Origin: Chromatiales bacterium
Lineage (GTDB): Bacteria > Pseudomonadota > Gammaproteobacteria > SpSt-1174
Assembly: GCA_014762505.1 (NCBI GenBank)
Contig: JABURS010000033.1
Location: 47,040-111,039 of the forward strand
Length of the DNA: 64,000 nucleotides
Reading direction: 5' to 3'
Shown piece after piece: positions 10,369 through 18,346 of this stretch. Every line of letters starts with the position of its first letter. The first letter of the stretch is position 1. The notes under the pieces were generated by a model that saw nothing but the letters and a program-made list of their open reading frames with translations, ran no database searches and was not told the origin of the DNA. A program made the translations under genes and the position numbers.

Positions 10369-10815
10369 CTAGGGCGAATCAAGTTCCCGGGTCGACGGCA
10401 GGGTGATCGGGGGGTGCCCGTAGCGCCCGCGCATCCAGTTGATGGCGCGCAGCACGCCCGGGCGCGTCACCACCCAGCGCTCCAGGGCGAACTTGCCCGG
10501 GAAGTTCAGCAGGAGCAGGCCGATCATGATGGTGATGAGCCCCTGGCCCGGCAGCACCAGCATCGCAATCCCCATCAGCAGCACCAGGAGGCCGAACAGG
10601 TTCTTCAGCAGGAACAGGGTCCAGCGCAGCACGGGGTGGCGGTAACGCAGCTCGTCGAGGAAGGGGTGGCGCTGGTGGAAATAGTCGGGCGGGATGCGCA
10701 CCACCAGCCAAGGCAGCAGCGCCAGGCTGGCGATGAAGCCCAGGGCGGATAGGGCACCCGCCCAGAGCAACAGGGTTTCGTGCTGGCCAAGCCAGCTCAG
10801 CAGGGTTTGCAGCAT
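10369..10815 (-). CDS. PGPGW-family small membrane protein
   Basis: 148 residues with two main hydrophobic blocks: residues ~14-42 and a long one at ~65-107. The second contains LVLPGQGLITIMIGL and LLLNFPGKFALERW, matching the pattern of the putative transmembrane PGPGW family. No role is known for the family. It stands between two hypothetical genes on the minus strand. Confidence 0.7.
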   Translation of the reverse strand: MLQTLLSWLGQHETLLLWAGALSALGFIASLALLPWLVVRIPPDYFHQRHPFLDELRYRHPVLRWTLFLLKNLFGLLVLLMGIAMLVLPGQGLITIMIGLLLLNFPGKFALERWVVTRPGVLRAINWMRGRYGHPPITLPSTRELDSP

Positions 10816-10913
10816 GCGGGGTCCGAAGGCGGATCATGGGCAACCAGTATGGGTGGCACATTGTATGTGGCCCGGCTGGCCCGGCAAAGGTTCCCCGGTA
10901 TTCCTCCCCTGCC

Positions 10914-11309
10914 TCAGGAGGCCTGCGAGTTGCGCAACGGGTAGGCGAGGTCGCGCAGCCAGTCCAGCGCCAGCTCGCGGTTGCGGAAGGTGGCTACCGG
11001 CAGGTTGCGGTTGCGCATGAGGCGCTGCTGCAGCTCGACGATGCGGGCCGTGCTGTGGCGATAGACGAGGAAGGCCATGCCGCGGATCAGGGGATGATCG
11101 CCGGTACTGCGCATGGCCTCGAGCGAGAGGGAGTAGTCGTGCTGCTTGTCGATGAGCAGGTGACAGGGGGTCCCGATCTCTTCGCCGAGGAAGCGATGGA
11201 AGTGCTGGCTCATCTCGGCGTCGATCTCGATGGCCGGGGCGGCGGTGACTTCGTAGATGTCGCTCTCCAGGCGGGAGATGCGGGCGAAACCCAGATCGAA
11301 ATGTTGCAT
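10914..11309 (-). CDS. Hypothetical protein, possible STAS/SpoIIAA-like fold
   Basis: 131 residues, soluble, beginning MQHFDLGFARISRLESDIYE. The alternation of short strands and helices, a LLIDKQHDYSLS segment and the ending TFRNRELALDWLRDLA resemble single-domain STAS-like proteins that measure or modulate state by protein contact. This is fold-level pattern matching only. No transmembrane or catalytic motif is visible. A 165-base gap with no gene separates it from acs. Confidence 0.6.
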   Translation of the reverse strand: MQHFDLGFARISRLESDIYEVTAAPAIEIDAEMSQHFHRFLGEEIGTPCHLLIDKQHDYSLSLEAMRSTGDHPLIRGMAFLVYRHSTARIVELQQRLMRNRNLPVATFRNRELALDWLRDLAYPLRNSQAS

Positions 11310-11474
11310 GTTGAACGGTCCTTGTTGGTGACGGCTCCATTGTGCCGGTGGTGCAACGGGTCGGATGTGCGGGTAGCCCCGCTGTATGAAAAACGGGAAT
11401 TCTGCCTATGTCTGCCTGTTCCGGGTGAGTCCGGGACCGGCGATGCCGGTCCCGGATCTTGCCCTGCTTTCTGC

Positions 11475-13442
11475 TCAGGCCTTGCCCTGAAGCTGCAGCA
11501 CCACGGCCTCGTTTTCCAGGGTCGAGGTGTCCGAGGTGATCTCCGCACCCTTGGCGATGTCACGCAGCAGGCGGCGCATGATCTTGCCCGAGCGGGTCTT
11601 GGGCAGGCCGTCGGCGAAGCGGATGTCGTCGGGGCGCGCGATCGGGCCGATCTGCTCGGTCACCCAGCCACGCAGCTCCTTGACCATCTCGTCGGCATGC
11701 GCGCCGGTGGGGCGGTCGCCCTTGCAGATCACGTAGGCGACGATGGCCTCGCCCTTGACGTCGTCCGGGCGTCCCACCACGGCGGCCTCGGCGACCTTCT
11801 CGTGGGCCACCAGGGCCGACTCGATCTCCATGGTGCCCAGGCGGTGGCCGGAGACGTTCAGCACGTCGTCGATGCGGCCCATGATCCAGAAGTAGCCGTC
11901 GGCATCGCGACGTGCGCTGTCGCCGGCCAGGTAGTACCTGCCGCCGAACATCGGCCAGTAGGTCTTCACGTAGCGCTCGTCGTCGCCCCAGATGGTGCGC
12001 AGCATCGAGGGCCAGGGTTTCTTGATGACCAGGTAGCCGCCCTTGTTGGGCTCGGTGATGGAGTTGCCGTCGTCGTCCACCACGTCGGCGGCGATACCGG
12101 GCAGCGGGCGGGTGCAGGAGCCGGGCTTGGTGGCGGTCACGCCCGGGATCGGGGCGATCATGTGGGCGCCAGTCTCGGTCTGCCACCAGGTATCCACGAT
12201 CGGGCAGTTCTCGCCACCGATCACGCGGTGATACCACATCCAGGCCTCGGGATTGATGGGCTCGCCCACGGTGCCGAGCAGGCGCAGCTTGCCGAGGTCG
12301 TAGCTGGCCGGGATCTCGTCGCCCAGCTTCATCAGGGCGCGGATGGCGGTGGGGGCGGTGTAGAAGATGGTGACGTCGTGGTCCTGGGCCACCTTCCAGA
12401 AGCGGCCGCCGTCCGGCACGGTGGGGGCGCCCTCGAACATCACCTGGGTGGTGCCGACGGCCAGCGGGCCATAGGCGACGTAGGTGTGGCCGGTGATCCA
12501 GCCGACGTCGGCGGTACACCAGAAGACGTCGCCATCCTGCTGGTCGAAGACCCACTTGTTGGTGCAGATGGCATTGAGCAGGTAGCCGGCGCTGGAGTGC
12601 TGGATGCCCTTGGGCTTGCCGGTGGAGCCGGAGGTGTAGAGCAGGAACAGCGGGTGCTCGGCGTCCACCCATTCCGGTTCGCAGTCGTCGGACTGGCCGG
12701 CGATGGCATCGTGCCACCAGATGTCGCGGGAGCCATCCATCGGCACGTCGTGCCCGGTACGGCGGAAGACGATGTTCTTCTCGATGGAGGGGCAGCCGTG
12801 GGCCATGGCCTTGTCGACGGCGGCCTTGAGTTCGACGATCTTGCCGCCGCGGTTGCCGCCGTCGGCGGTGATGACCATCTTGGCCTCGGCGTCGTTGATG
12901 CGGTCGCGCAGGGCCTCGGCGGAGAAGCCGCCGAAGACCACGGAGTGGATGGCGCCGATGCGCGCGCAGGCCTGCATGGCCACCACGGCCTCGGGGATCA
13001 TCGGCATGTAGATGACCACGCGGTCGCCCTTGGCGATGCCCTGGGCCTTGAGCGCATTGGCGAAGCGGCTCACCTCGCTGTGCAGCTCGTTGAAGGTGAT
13101 CCTGCGTACGTCGCCCGGCTCGCCCTCGAAGACGATGGCGACCTGGTCGCCCCGCTCGGCCAGGTGGCGGTCGATGCAGTTGTAGGAGACGTTGAGCTTG
13201 CCGTCGGTGAACCAGCGGAAGTGCGGCGCCTTGCTGTCGTCGAGCACGGTCGTGAACGGCTGCTTCCAGTCGATCTCCTCGCGCGCCAGGTCGGCCCAGA
13301 ATCCCTCGTGGTCGGTCTCGGCCTTCCGGTACATGGCCTCGAGGTCCGCGGCCTTGATGCGCGCGTTCTTCTGGAAGGCCTCGGAGGGTTCGAAGAGCCG
13401 GTTCTCCTGCAGAGTGGATTCAATGTTTTCGCTCATTGTCAT
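11475..13442 (-). CDS. acs: Acetyl-coenzyme A synthetase
   Basis: Activates acetate to acetyl-CoA through acetyl-AMP. 655 residues, full length. The adenylate-forming P-loop [11 protein letters not shown] is at 269-279. The C-terminal [11 protein letters not shown] carries Lys620, the residue whose acetylation inactivates the enzyme in this family. The start is ATG 13442, or the ATG two codons later. It lies 42 bases after the exonuclease gene on the same strand, so it is probably the last gene of a transcript with the exonuclease and DUF294 genes. The neighbouring symporter suggests an acetate-use locus. Confidence 0.98.
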   Translation of the reverse strand: MTMSENIESTLQENRLFEPSEAFQKNARIKAADLEAMYRKAETDHEGFWADLAREEIDWKQPFTTVLDDSKAPHFRWFTDGKLNVSYNCIDRHLAERGDQVAIVFEGEPGDVRRITFNELHSEVSRFANALKAQGIAKGDRVVIYMPMIPEAVVAMQACARIGAIHSVVFGGFSAEALRDRINDAEAKMVITADGGNRGGKIVELKAAVDKAMAHGCPSIEKNIVFRRTGHDVPMDGSRDIWWHDAIAGQSDDCEPEWVDAEHPLFLLYTSGSTGKPKGIQHSSAGYLLNAICTNKWVFDQQDGDVFWCTADVGWITGHTYVAYGPLAVGTTQVMFEGAPTVPDGGRFWKVAQDHDVTIFYTAPTAIRALMKLGDEIPASYDLGKLRLLGTVGEPINPEAWMWYHRVIGGENCPIVDTWWQTETGAHMIAPIPGVTATKPGSCTRPLPGIAADVVDDDGNSITEPNKGGYLVIKKPWPSMLRTIWGDDERYVKTYWPMFGGRYYLAGDSARRDADGYFWIMGRIDDVLNVSGHRLGTMEIESALVAHEKVAEAAVVGRPDDVKGEAIVAYVICKGDRPTGAHADEMVKELRGWVTEQIGPIARPDDIRFADGLPKTRSGKIMRRLLRDIAKGAEITSDTSTLENEAVVLQLQGKA

Positions 13443-13484
13443 CTCCCGGTTTTATGGCTTTGCCTGGATGCCAGCCTGCGACAT

Positions 13485-14183
13485 TCAGGACGGATAGAGT
13501 ATCTGTGCCAGTGACACGCGGCGGCCGGCGCCGTAGTCGTTGGCCTGTGCCAGGAACAGCTCCGCGGTGGCGATGGCGTCGCCCAGGGCGTCGTGTGCCT
13601 GGTGAATGGGTAGATTATAACGCGCCCGTACCGCAGCCAGGCTGAGGTCGCGCGCCTTGTAGGGCTGGCCGCGCCGTTCGAAGCGCCGTCGTGCCAGCCA
13701 TTCCGTGTCGATCGTGGGGATCACGATGCCGCCGCCGTACACGCGCCGGCAGGCGGCATCGATGAACCGCAGCTCCATGCGGGCATGGTGCGCCACCATC
13801 ACGTGCCCACGCAAGGCGGCCAGCAGCGCGGCCAGGGCTTCGGCCAGCGGGGCACCGGTGGCGGCATGGGTGTCGGTGATCTTGTGGATCACCGCACTCT
13901 CCGGGGCCATGTCGCGCTCCGGCCGGACCAGCAGGCGCCGGGCACCACCCAGCCGGATGCCGCCCCCCTCGATCGGTACCCAGCCGATGCTCACGATGTC
14001 ATCGACCAGCGGATTCAGTCCCGTCATCTCCAGGTCCACCGCCAGCAGCGGCGCCTGGTCGAAGCCGGCGCGCGCGGGCGGGAAGCCCTCGCGCAGGTAA
14101 TCACGCAGCGGCCCTGCAGGCGCCTTGCGCAGCAGCCAGCGGCGCCGCAGCTCGTTCCACCACATGCCGCCGAGCAGGGTCAT
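13485..14183 (-). CDS. DnaQ-like 3'-5' exonuclease
   Basis: 232 residues. Exo I DxE is at 50-52 (LLAVDLEMTGLNP), and the Exo III epsilon-type H-x4-D is at 197-202 (HDALGDA). The first ~40 residues are a basic extension. It overlaps the upstream DUF294 gene by four bases. In many proteobacteria this exonuclease type is encoded beside a cNMP/CBS/DUF294 protein and acetate genes, but its target nucleic acid or nucleotide there is unknown. It is unlikely to be the replicative epsilon subunit because of this context and the N-terminal extension. Confidence 0.93.
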   Translation of the reverse strand: MTLLGGMWWNELRRRWLLRKAPAGPLRDYLREGFPPARAGFDQAPLLAVDLEMTGLNPLVDDIVSIGWVPIEGGGIRLGGARRLLVRPERDMAPESAVIHKITDTHAATGAPLAEALAALLAALRGHVMVAHHARMELRFIDAACRRVYGGGIVIPTIDTEWLARRRFERRGQPYKARDLSLAAVRARYNLPIHQAHDALGDAIATAELFLAQANDYGAGRRVSLAQILYPS

Positions 14184-16072
14184 GCGAAGCGCCCGCCCTG
14201 GTAACGCTGATTGAGGGCCGCCTGCACGGTGCGCACCACGCGAAAGGCCTGCTTGAGGTGAGAGCGCTCGGGGGAACTCAGGCGGCGCGGGTCCAGGTAG
14301 TTGTCGGGCTGGTCGCCGCGGCGCAGGGCATCGGCCTGGTGACGCAGGCGCAGGCCGGCGATGAATTCATAGGCCTCGATCAGGTCCTGGGCGGTCTCCC
14401 GGTGCATGACGCCGCGCTCACCCGCCGCGCGCAGGCGCTCCAGGGTGTTGACCGCGGCGATGCCGTTGACCAGGGCGTAGAGCCTCGCGATGTCGACGAT
14501 GGGGATGAGCCCTTCGCGCTTGAGGTCCAGGGTGTCGGCCTGCTCCTCGTGGGTGCTGAGCACGAAGCCGTTGAAGATGCCCAGCGGTGCCCGGTGGCGC
14601 AGGGTGTTGCCGGCCAGGTGGGCGTGGAAGATCTGGTTCTCCTGGCAATCCTCGAGCACGCCACTGCGCAGTTCTTCCAGCAACTCCTGCTCGCCCGTGA
14701 TCAGGCGCAGGTCGAAGAAGTTGGCCACATACATCATCGACTTGCGTTCAGGCGCTTCGATCCAGCCGCGGAAATAGCGCCGCCACTGGGCCAGCGGTTG
14801 GCGCCACTGCGGATTGCGCGCCATCACCTCACCCGGGCAGAGGACGAAGCCGCAGGCGTCCAGCCCCTGGTTCACCCGCTCGGCCAGGCCCTCGAACCAG
14901 GGGCCGTGGCGGGTGGGGTCGTAGCGGTCGTCGAGCAGCAGCAGGTTGTCCTGGTCGGAGCTGAGCGTCATCTCGCGCCGGCTCTGCGAGCCCACGGATA
15001 CCCAGGCATAGGGGACGGGCGCGGGGCCGAGTGCGGCCTCGGCCAGTTCGACCAGGCGCCGCGTGGCAGCATCGGCGATGGAGGTGACGACCTGCTGCAC
15101 GTCGCTGCCACGCGCACCCGTGCCCACCAGGCGCAGCTGGATCTCCGGCAGCTCGGCGCAGGCGCGGGCCACGGCCTCGGGGGAGTCGCAGCGTTCGATG
15201 TCGGCAACGAGGTAGACCGCGCTGGTGGCCTGCTGGCGCACGAAGTCGATGGCGGTGACCAGGCCCACGGGCCGTCCCGCGTCCACCACCGGCAGGTGCC
15301 GGATGTTGCGGCGGGTCATCTCCAGCAGGGCCTCGAAGGCGGACATGTCCGGGGAGACGGTATAGAGGCGGGTGGTCATGATCCGCGCCACCGGCTCCTC
15401 GGGCGAGACCTCGCCGACCACGCAGTGGCGACGCAGGTCGTGGTCGGTGATGAGCCCGGCCAGCTCGCCGTTCTTCAGCACCAGCAGCCCCGAGGTCTTG
15501 CGGTCCATCATGCGGCCTGCCGCCTCGCGGATGCTGGCCTCGGCCGGGATGCCGTAGTCCAGCGGCCGCAGCAGGTCGCTGACGTCCAGGCGGGTGATGT
15601 CGCTGGCCGGCGTGCGGTCGGTCTGCAGCCGCGTGTAGGCCTGCTGCAGGCGCTTGCCGGCCGATGCCCGGAAGTAGCCGTCCAGTACCGGGAAGCTGGT
15701 GCGCAGGTGGTCCAGACGCCCGCAGGGCAGCAGATAGACGAGGCTGTCCTCGACGATGCGACCGGTGATGTCTTCACCCAGCGGGGGCTGGTCCTGCAGG
15801 GCCTCGCCGAGGCAGGTGTCGGCATATACCTCGCCCTCCTGCAGGCGCTCGACCAGGCGGTTGCCCGCATCGCGAAACTCCGCCGCGCCGGTGCGAAACA
15901 GGTACAGCGACGTCGTATCGTCTCCCGCATCGGCGGGTGGGAAGGGGCTGCCATGGCGCAGGTAGCGGATGGAGAGCTCGCGCGCGATGTGCTCGCGTGC
16001 CTCGTCCGTACACGCATCGAAGGGTGCATGCCCGGCGAGGAACTGACAGATGTCGGCGAGTTCGGCGTCCAT
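14180..16072 (-). CDS. cNMP-binding / CBS-pair / DUF294 nucleotidyltransferase-like protein (paralogue 1)
   Basis: 630 residues in four parts: an N-terminal cyclic-nucleotide-binding fold (~1-135), two CBS motifs (~165-285), a DUF294 nucleotidyltransferase core with GSQSRRE at 361-367 and SSDQDN at 371-376, and a DUF294 C-terminal helical domain (~470-630). The GS-x-x-R-x-E and D-x-D residues are retained, so catalysis is possible, as in the GlnD/PII-uridylyltransferase superfamily. The target is unknown. Its stop overlaps the exonuclease start, which implies a joint role. A second copy is at 18347-20272. Confidence 0.92.
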   Translation of the reverse strand: MDAELADICQFLAGHAPFDACTDEAREHIARELSIRYLRHGSPFPPADAGDDTTSLYLFRTGAAEFRDAGNRLVERLQEGEVYADTCLGEALQDQPPLGEDITGRIVEDSLVYLLPCGRLDHLRTSFPVLDGYFRASAGKRLQQAYTRLQTDRTPASDITRLDVSDLLRPLDYGIPAEASIREAAGRMMDRKTSGLLVLKNGELAGLITDHDLRRHCVVGEVSPEEPVARIMTTRLYTVSPDMSAFEALLEMTRRNIRHLPVVDAGRPVGLVTAIDFVRQQATSAVYLVADIERCDSPEAVARACAELPEIQLRLVGTGARGSDVQQVVTSIADAATRRLVELAEAALGPAPVPYAWVSVGSQSRREMTLSSDQDNLLLLDDRYDPTRHGPWFEGLAERVNQGLDACGFVLCPGEVMARNPQWRQPLAQWRRYFRGWIEAPERKSMMYVANFFDLRLITGEQELLEELRSGVLEDCQENQIFHAHLAGNTLRHRAPLGIFNGFVLSTHEEQADTLDLKREGLIPIVDIARLYALVNGIAAVNTLERLRAAGERGVMHRETAQDLIEAYEFIAGLRLRHQADALRRGDQPDNYLDPRRLSSPERSHLKQAFRVVRTVQAALNQRYQGGRFA

Positions 16073-16118
16073 GGGTTCGATTCGGGTTCTACTTCGATCC
16101 GGTTGGGTGAGGTGCGGT

Positions 16119-16192
16119 ACCCGTGATCAACGGGTCGTCATCCCGAATCCTTTTCTCATCAGGCCGTTGCGCGGCGTGATCAGAAAAGGATT
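16119..16192. promoter_or_regulatory. Inverted repeats upstream of DUF294 paralogue 1
   Basis: Two dyads lie between the symporter stop and the DUF294 start: ACCCGT-GATCA-ACGGGT at 16119-16135, and AATCCTTTTCT at 16146-16156 paired with AGAAAAGGATT at 16182-16192. The first could be an operator. The second could be an RNA hairpin or operator. No protein can be named. Confidence 0.4.
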
Positions 16193-16203
16193 GCCTCCAG
16201 GGT

Positions 16204-16237
16204 AAAAACGCAGGGCCGGGGTGACCCCGACCCTGCG
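16204..16237 (-). terminator. Terminator after the symporter gene
   Basis: Long GC stem (16209-16221 with 16225-16237, one mismatch, TGA loop) followed on the minus strand by a five-base T run (AAAAA at 16204-16208 on the plus strand), just past the symporter stop. Confidence 0.85.
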
Positions 16238-16255
16238 TCCGTTCATCCGTGCTGC

Positions 16256-17974
16256 TTAGCCGAGGTTCTTCGGCACACGGATATCTTCCACCAGATGCTG
16301 GATGTGATCCGGCGGCGGGGTGGTCAGCTTCGACACCACGAAGGCGGTCACGAAGTTGAGCAGCGCACCCACGGCGCCGAAGGACTCGGGCTGAATGCCG
16401 AGGAACCAGTTGCTGGCGTTGTTGGCCATCATCTCGGTGCCCGGGATGAAGAACCATCCCTTGAACCAGAAGATGTAGATCAGGGTGCTGAACAGGCCCA
16501 CCAGCATGCCGGCGATGGCACCGGTGCTGTTCAGGCGCTTGTAGAAGATACCCATGATCAGGGCCGGGAACAGCGAGGAGGCGGCCAGACCGAAGGCCAG
16601 TGCCACCACCTGTGCGGCGAAGCCCGGCGGATGCAGACCCAGCCAGCCGGCCACCAGGATGGCGCCCGCCATGGCGATGCGTGCCGACAGGAGCTCGGCC
16701 TTCTCCGAGATGTCGGGCACGAATACCCCCTTGAGCAGGTCATGCGAGACCGCCGAGGAGATGGCCATCAGCAGGCCTGCCGCGGTGGACAGTGCCGCCG
16801 CCAGACCACCGGCCACGACCAGGGCGATGACCCAGTTCGGCAGGTTGGCGATCTCGGGGTTGGCCAGCACCATGATGTCGCGGTCGACCTTCAGTTCGCT
16901 CTCATCCGCCGCCGCACGGTACTGGATGCGGCCGTCACCGTTCTTGTCCTCGAACTTGAGCAGACCGGTGGTCTCCCAGTTCTGGAACCAGGTCGGGCGG
17001 TCCTCGTACTTGAGCGCACCGTCTTCAGCGGCAATCGGGCCCGGCTGCACGGTGTTGATCAGGTTGTAGAAGGACATCGCACCCACGGCCGGAGCGGTGG
17101 TGTAGAGGATGGCGATGAAGAACAGCGCCCAGCCGGCGGAGGCACGCGCGTCACGCACCTTCGGCACGGTGAAGAAGCGCACGATGACGTGCGGCAGACC
17201 CGCCGTACCGATCATGAGCGACAGCGTCAGTGCCACCATGTTGAGCGTGGTGCCCTTCATGACGGTGTACTGCGCGAAGCCCAGCTCCACCAGCACCTGG
17301 TCGAGCTTGGCCAGCAGGTGCGTGCCGTCGGCCACCGTGCTGCCCAGGCCCAGCTGCGGGAGCGGGTTGCCGGTGAGCTGCAGCGAGATGAAGATCGCCG
17401 GTACGGTGTAGGCGAAGATCAGCACCACGTACTGGGCGATCTGGGTATAGGTGATACCCTTCATGCCGCCGAGCACCGCGTAGATGAACACGATCGCCAT
17501 GCCGCTGAACAGGCCGGTGTTGTAGTCCACTTCCAGGAAGCGGGAGAAGGCCACGCCAATGCCCTTCATCTGGCCGATGACGTAGGTGATCGAGGCCACG
17601 ATCAGGCAGATGACGGCGACGATGCGCGCGGTCTGCGAGTAGTAGCGCTCACCGATGAACTCCGGCACGGTGAACTTGCCGTACTTGCGCAGGTAGGGCG
17701 CGAGCAGCATGGCAAGCAGCACGTAGCCGCCGGTCCAGCCCATCAGGTACACCGAGGCATCATAGCCGTTGAAGGCGATGAGGCCGGCCATGGAGATAAA
17801 GGATGCCGCGGACATCCAGTCCGCCGCGGTGGCCATGCCGTTGGCGACGGGGTGGACCCCCTTGCCCGCGACATAGAATTCGCCGGTGCTGGACGCGCGG
17901 CTCCAGATGGCAATGCCGATATAGAGCGCGAACGTCGCACCGACGACGATCCAGGTCATTGTTTCGAGAGTCAT
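16256..17974 (-). CDS. Sodium:solute symporter large subunit (probable acetate/monocarboxylate uptake)
   Basis: 572 residues with about 13 membrane segments, opening MTLETMTWIVVGATFALYIG. It has the SSS-family signature GVHPVANGMATAADWMSAAS and a large periplasmic insert around residues 310-385 (EDRPTWFQNWETTG...FEDKNGDGRIQYR) characteristic of the VC_2705 subfamily. It is paired with a DUF4212 small subunit 15 bases upstream, the usual partner of this subfamily. Acetate or a related short acid as substrate is inferred from the nearby acs. Signals at the 3' end mark it as the last gene of its transcript. Confidence 0.93.
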   Translation of the reverse strand: MTLETMTWIVVGATFALYIGIAIWSRASSTGEFYVAGKGVHPVANGMATAADWMSAASFISMAGLIAFNGYDASVYLMGWTGGYVLLAMLLAPYLRKYGKFTVPEFIGERYYSQTARIVAVICLIVASITYVIGQMKGIGVAFSRFLEVDYNTGLFSGMAIVFIYAVLGGMKGITYTQIAQYVVLIFAYTVPAIFISLQLTGNPLPQLGLGSTVADGTHLLAKLDQVLVELGFAQYTVMKGTTLNMVALTLSLMIGTAGLPHVIVRFFTVPKVRDARASAGWALFFIAILYTTAPAVGAMSFYNLINTVQPGPIAAEDGALKYEDRPTWFQNWETTGLLKFEDKNGDGRIQYRAAADESELKVDRDIMVLANPEIANLPNWVIALVVAGGLAAALSTAAGLLMAISSAVSHDLLKGVFVPDISEKAELLSARIAMAGAILVAGWLGLHPPGFAAQVVALAFGLAASSLFPALIMGIFYKRLNSTGAIAGMLVGLFSTLIYIFWFKGWFFIPGTEMMANNASNWFLGIQPESFGAVGALLNFVTAFVVSKLTTPPPDHIQHLVEDIRVPKNLG

Positions 17975-17989
17975 TATGGAATCTCCCCC

Positions 17990-18250
17990 TTAGTCTTCGT
18001 GAACGCCGAATTCGCGATCAAGCTTGTTCATGCGCCAGGCGTAGAAGAAGATCAGCACCAGGAAGGTGTAGATCGACCCCTGCTGGGCAAACCAGAAACC
18101 GAGCTTGTAGCCACCGATCTGAATGGCGTTGAGCGGTTCGACCAGAATGATCCCGAACAGATAGGACGCGACAAACCAGATCACCAGACAGGAGATCAGT
18201 AGTTTGAGGTTCGCGGCCCAGTACTCCCTCGTCTTACCTGAGAGTTCCAT
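17990..18250 (-). CDS. DUF4212 symporter small subunit
   Basis: 86 residues with two membrane spans (~16-36 and ~51-71). It shows REYWAANLKLL before the first span and the GFWFAQQGSIYTFLVLIFFY stretch, both diagnostic of DUF4212. These proteins are found next to VC_2705-type sodium:solute symporters and are taken to be a second subunit. A GGGAGGA ribosome-binding site precedes the ATG at 18250. Confidence 0.93.
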   Translation of the reverse strand: MELSGKTREYWAANLKLLISCLVIWFVASYLFGIILVEPLNAIQIGGYKLGFWFAQQGSIYTFLVLIFFYAWRMNKLDREFGVHED

Positions 18251-18346
18251 GGTGTCCTCCCGTGTCTTCGTTGTGGTTGGAATTTACGTACGTCATTTCA
18301 CTTTTCCTTGCTTCTTTCACCTTGCCTTGCTTGGTTCTCAGCCTGA

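Noticed and set aside
10836..13514. An 892-codon open frame on the plus strand opposite acs
   Set aside because: The minus strand encodes an unmistakable acetyl-CoA synthetase over the same bases; the plus frame is His/Val/Gly/Asp-rich as expected for a high-GC shadow and has no motif.
18251..18346. A sigma-54 promoter directly before DUF4212
   Set aside because: No GG-N10-GC arrangement was found on the correct strand; the pair is more likely read from the promoter at 20305 or a weak local one.
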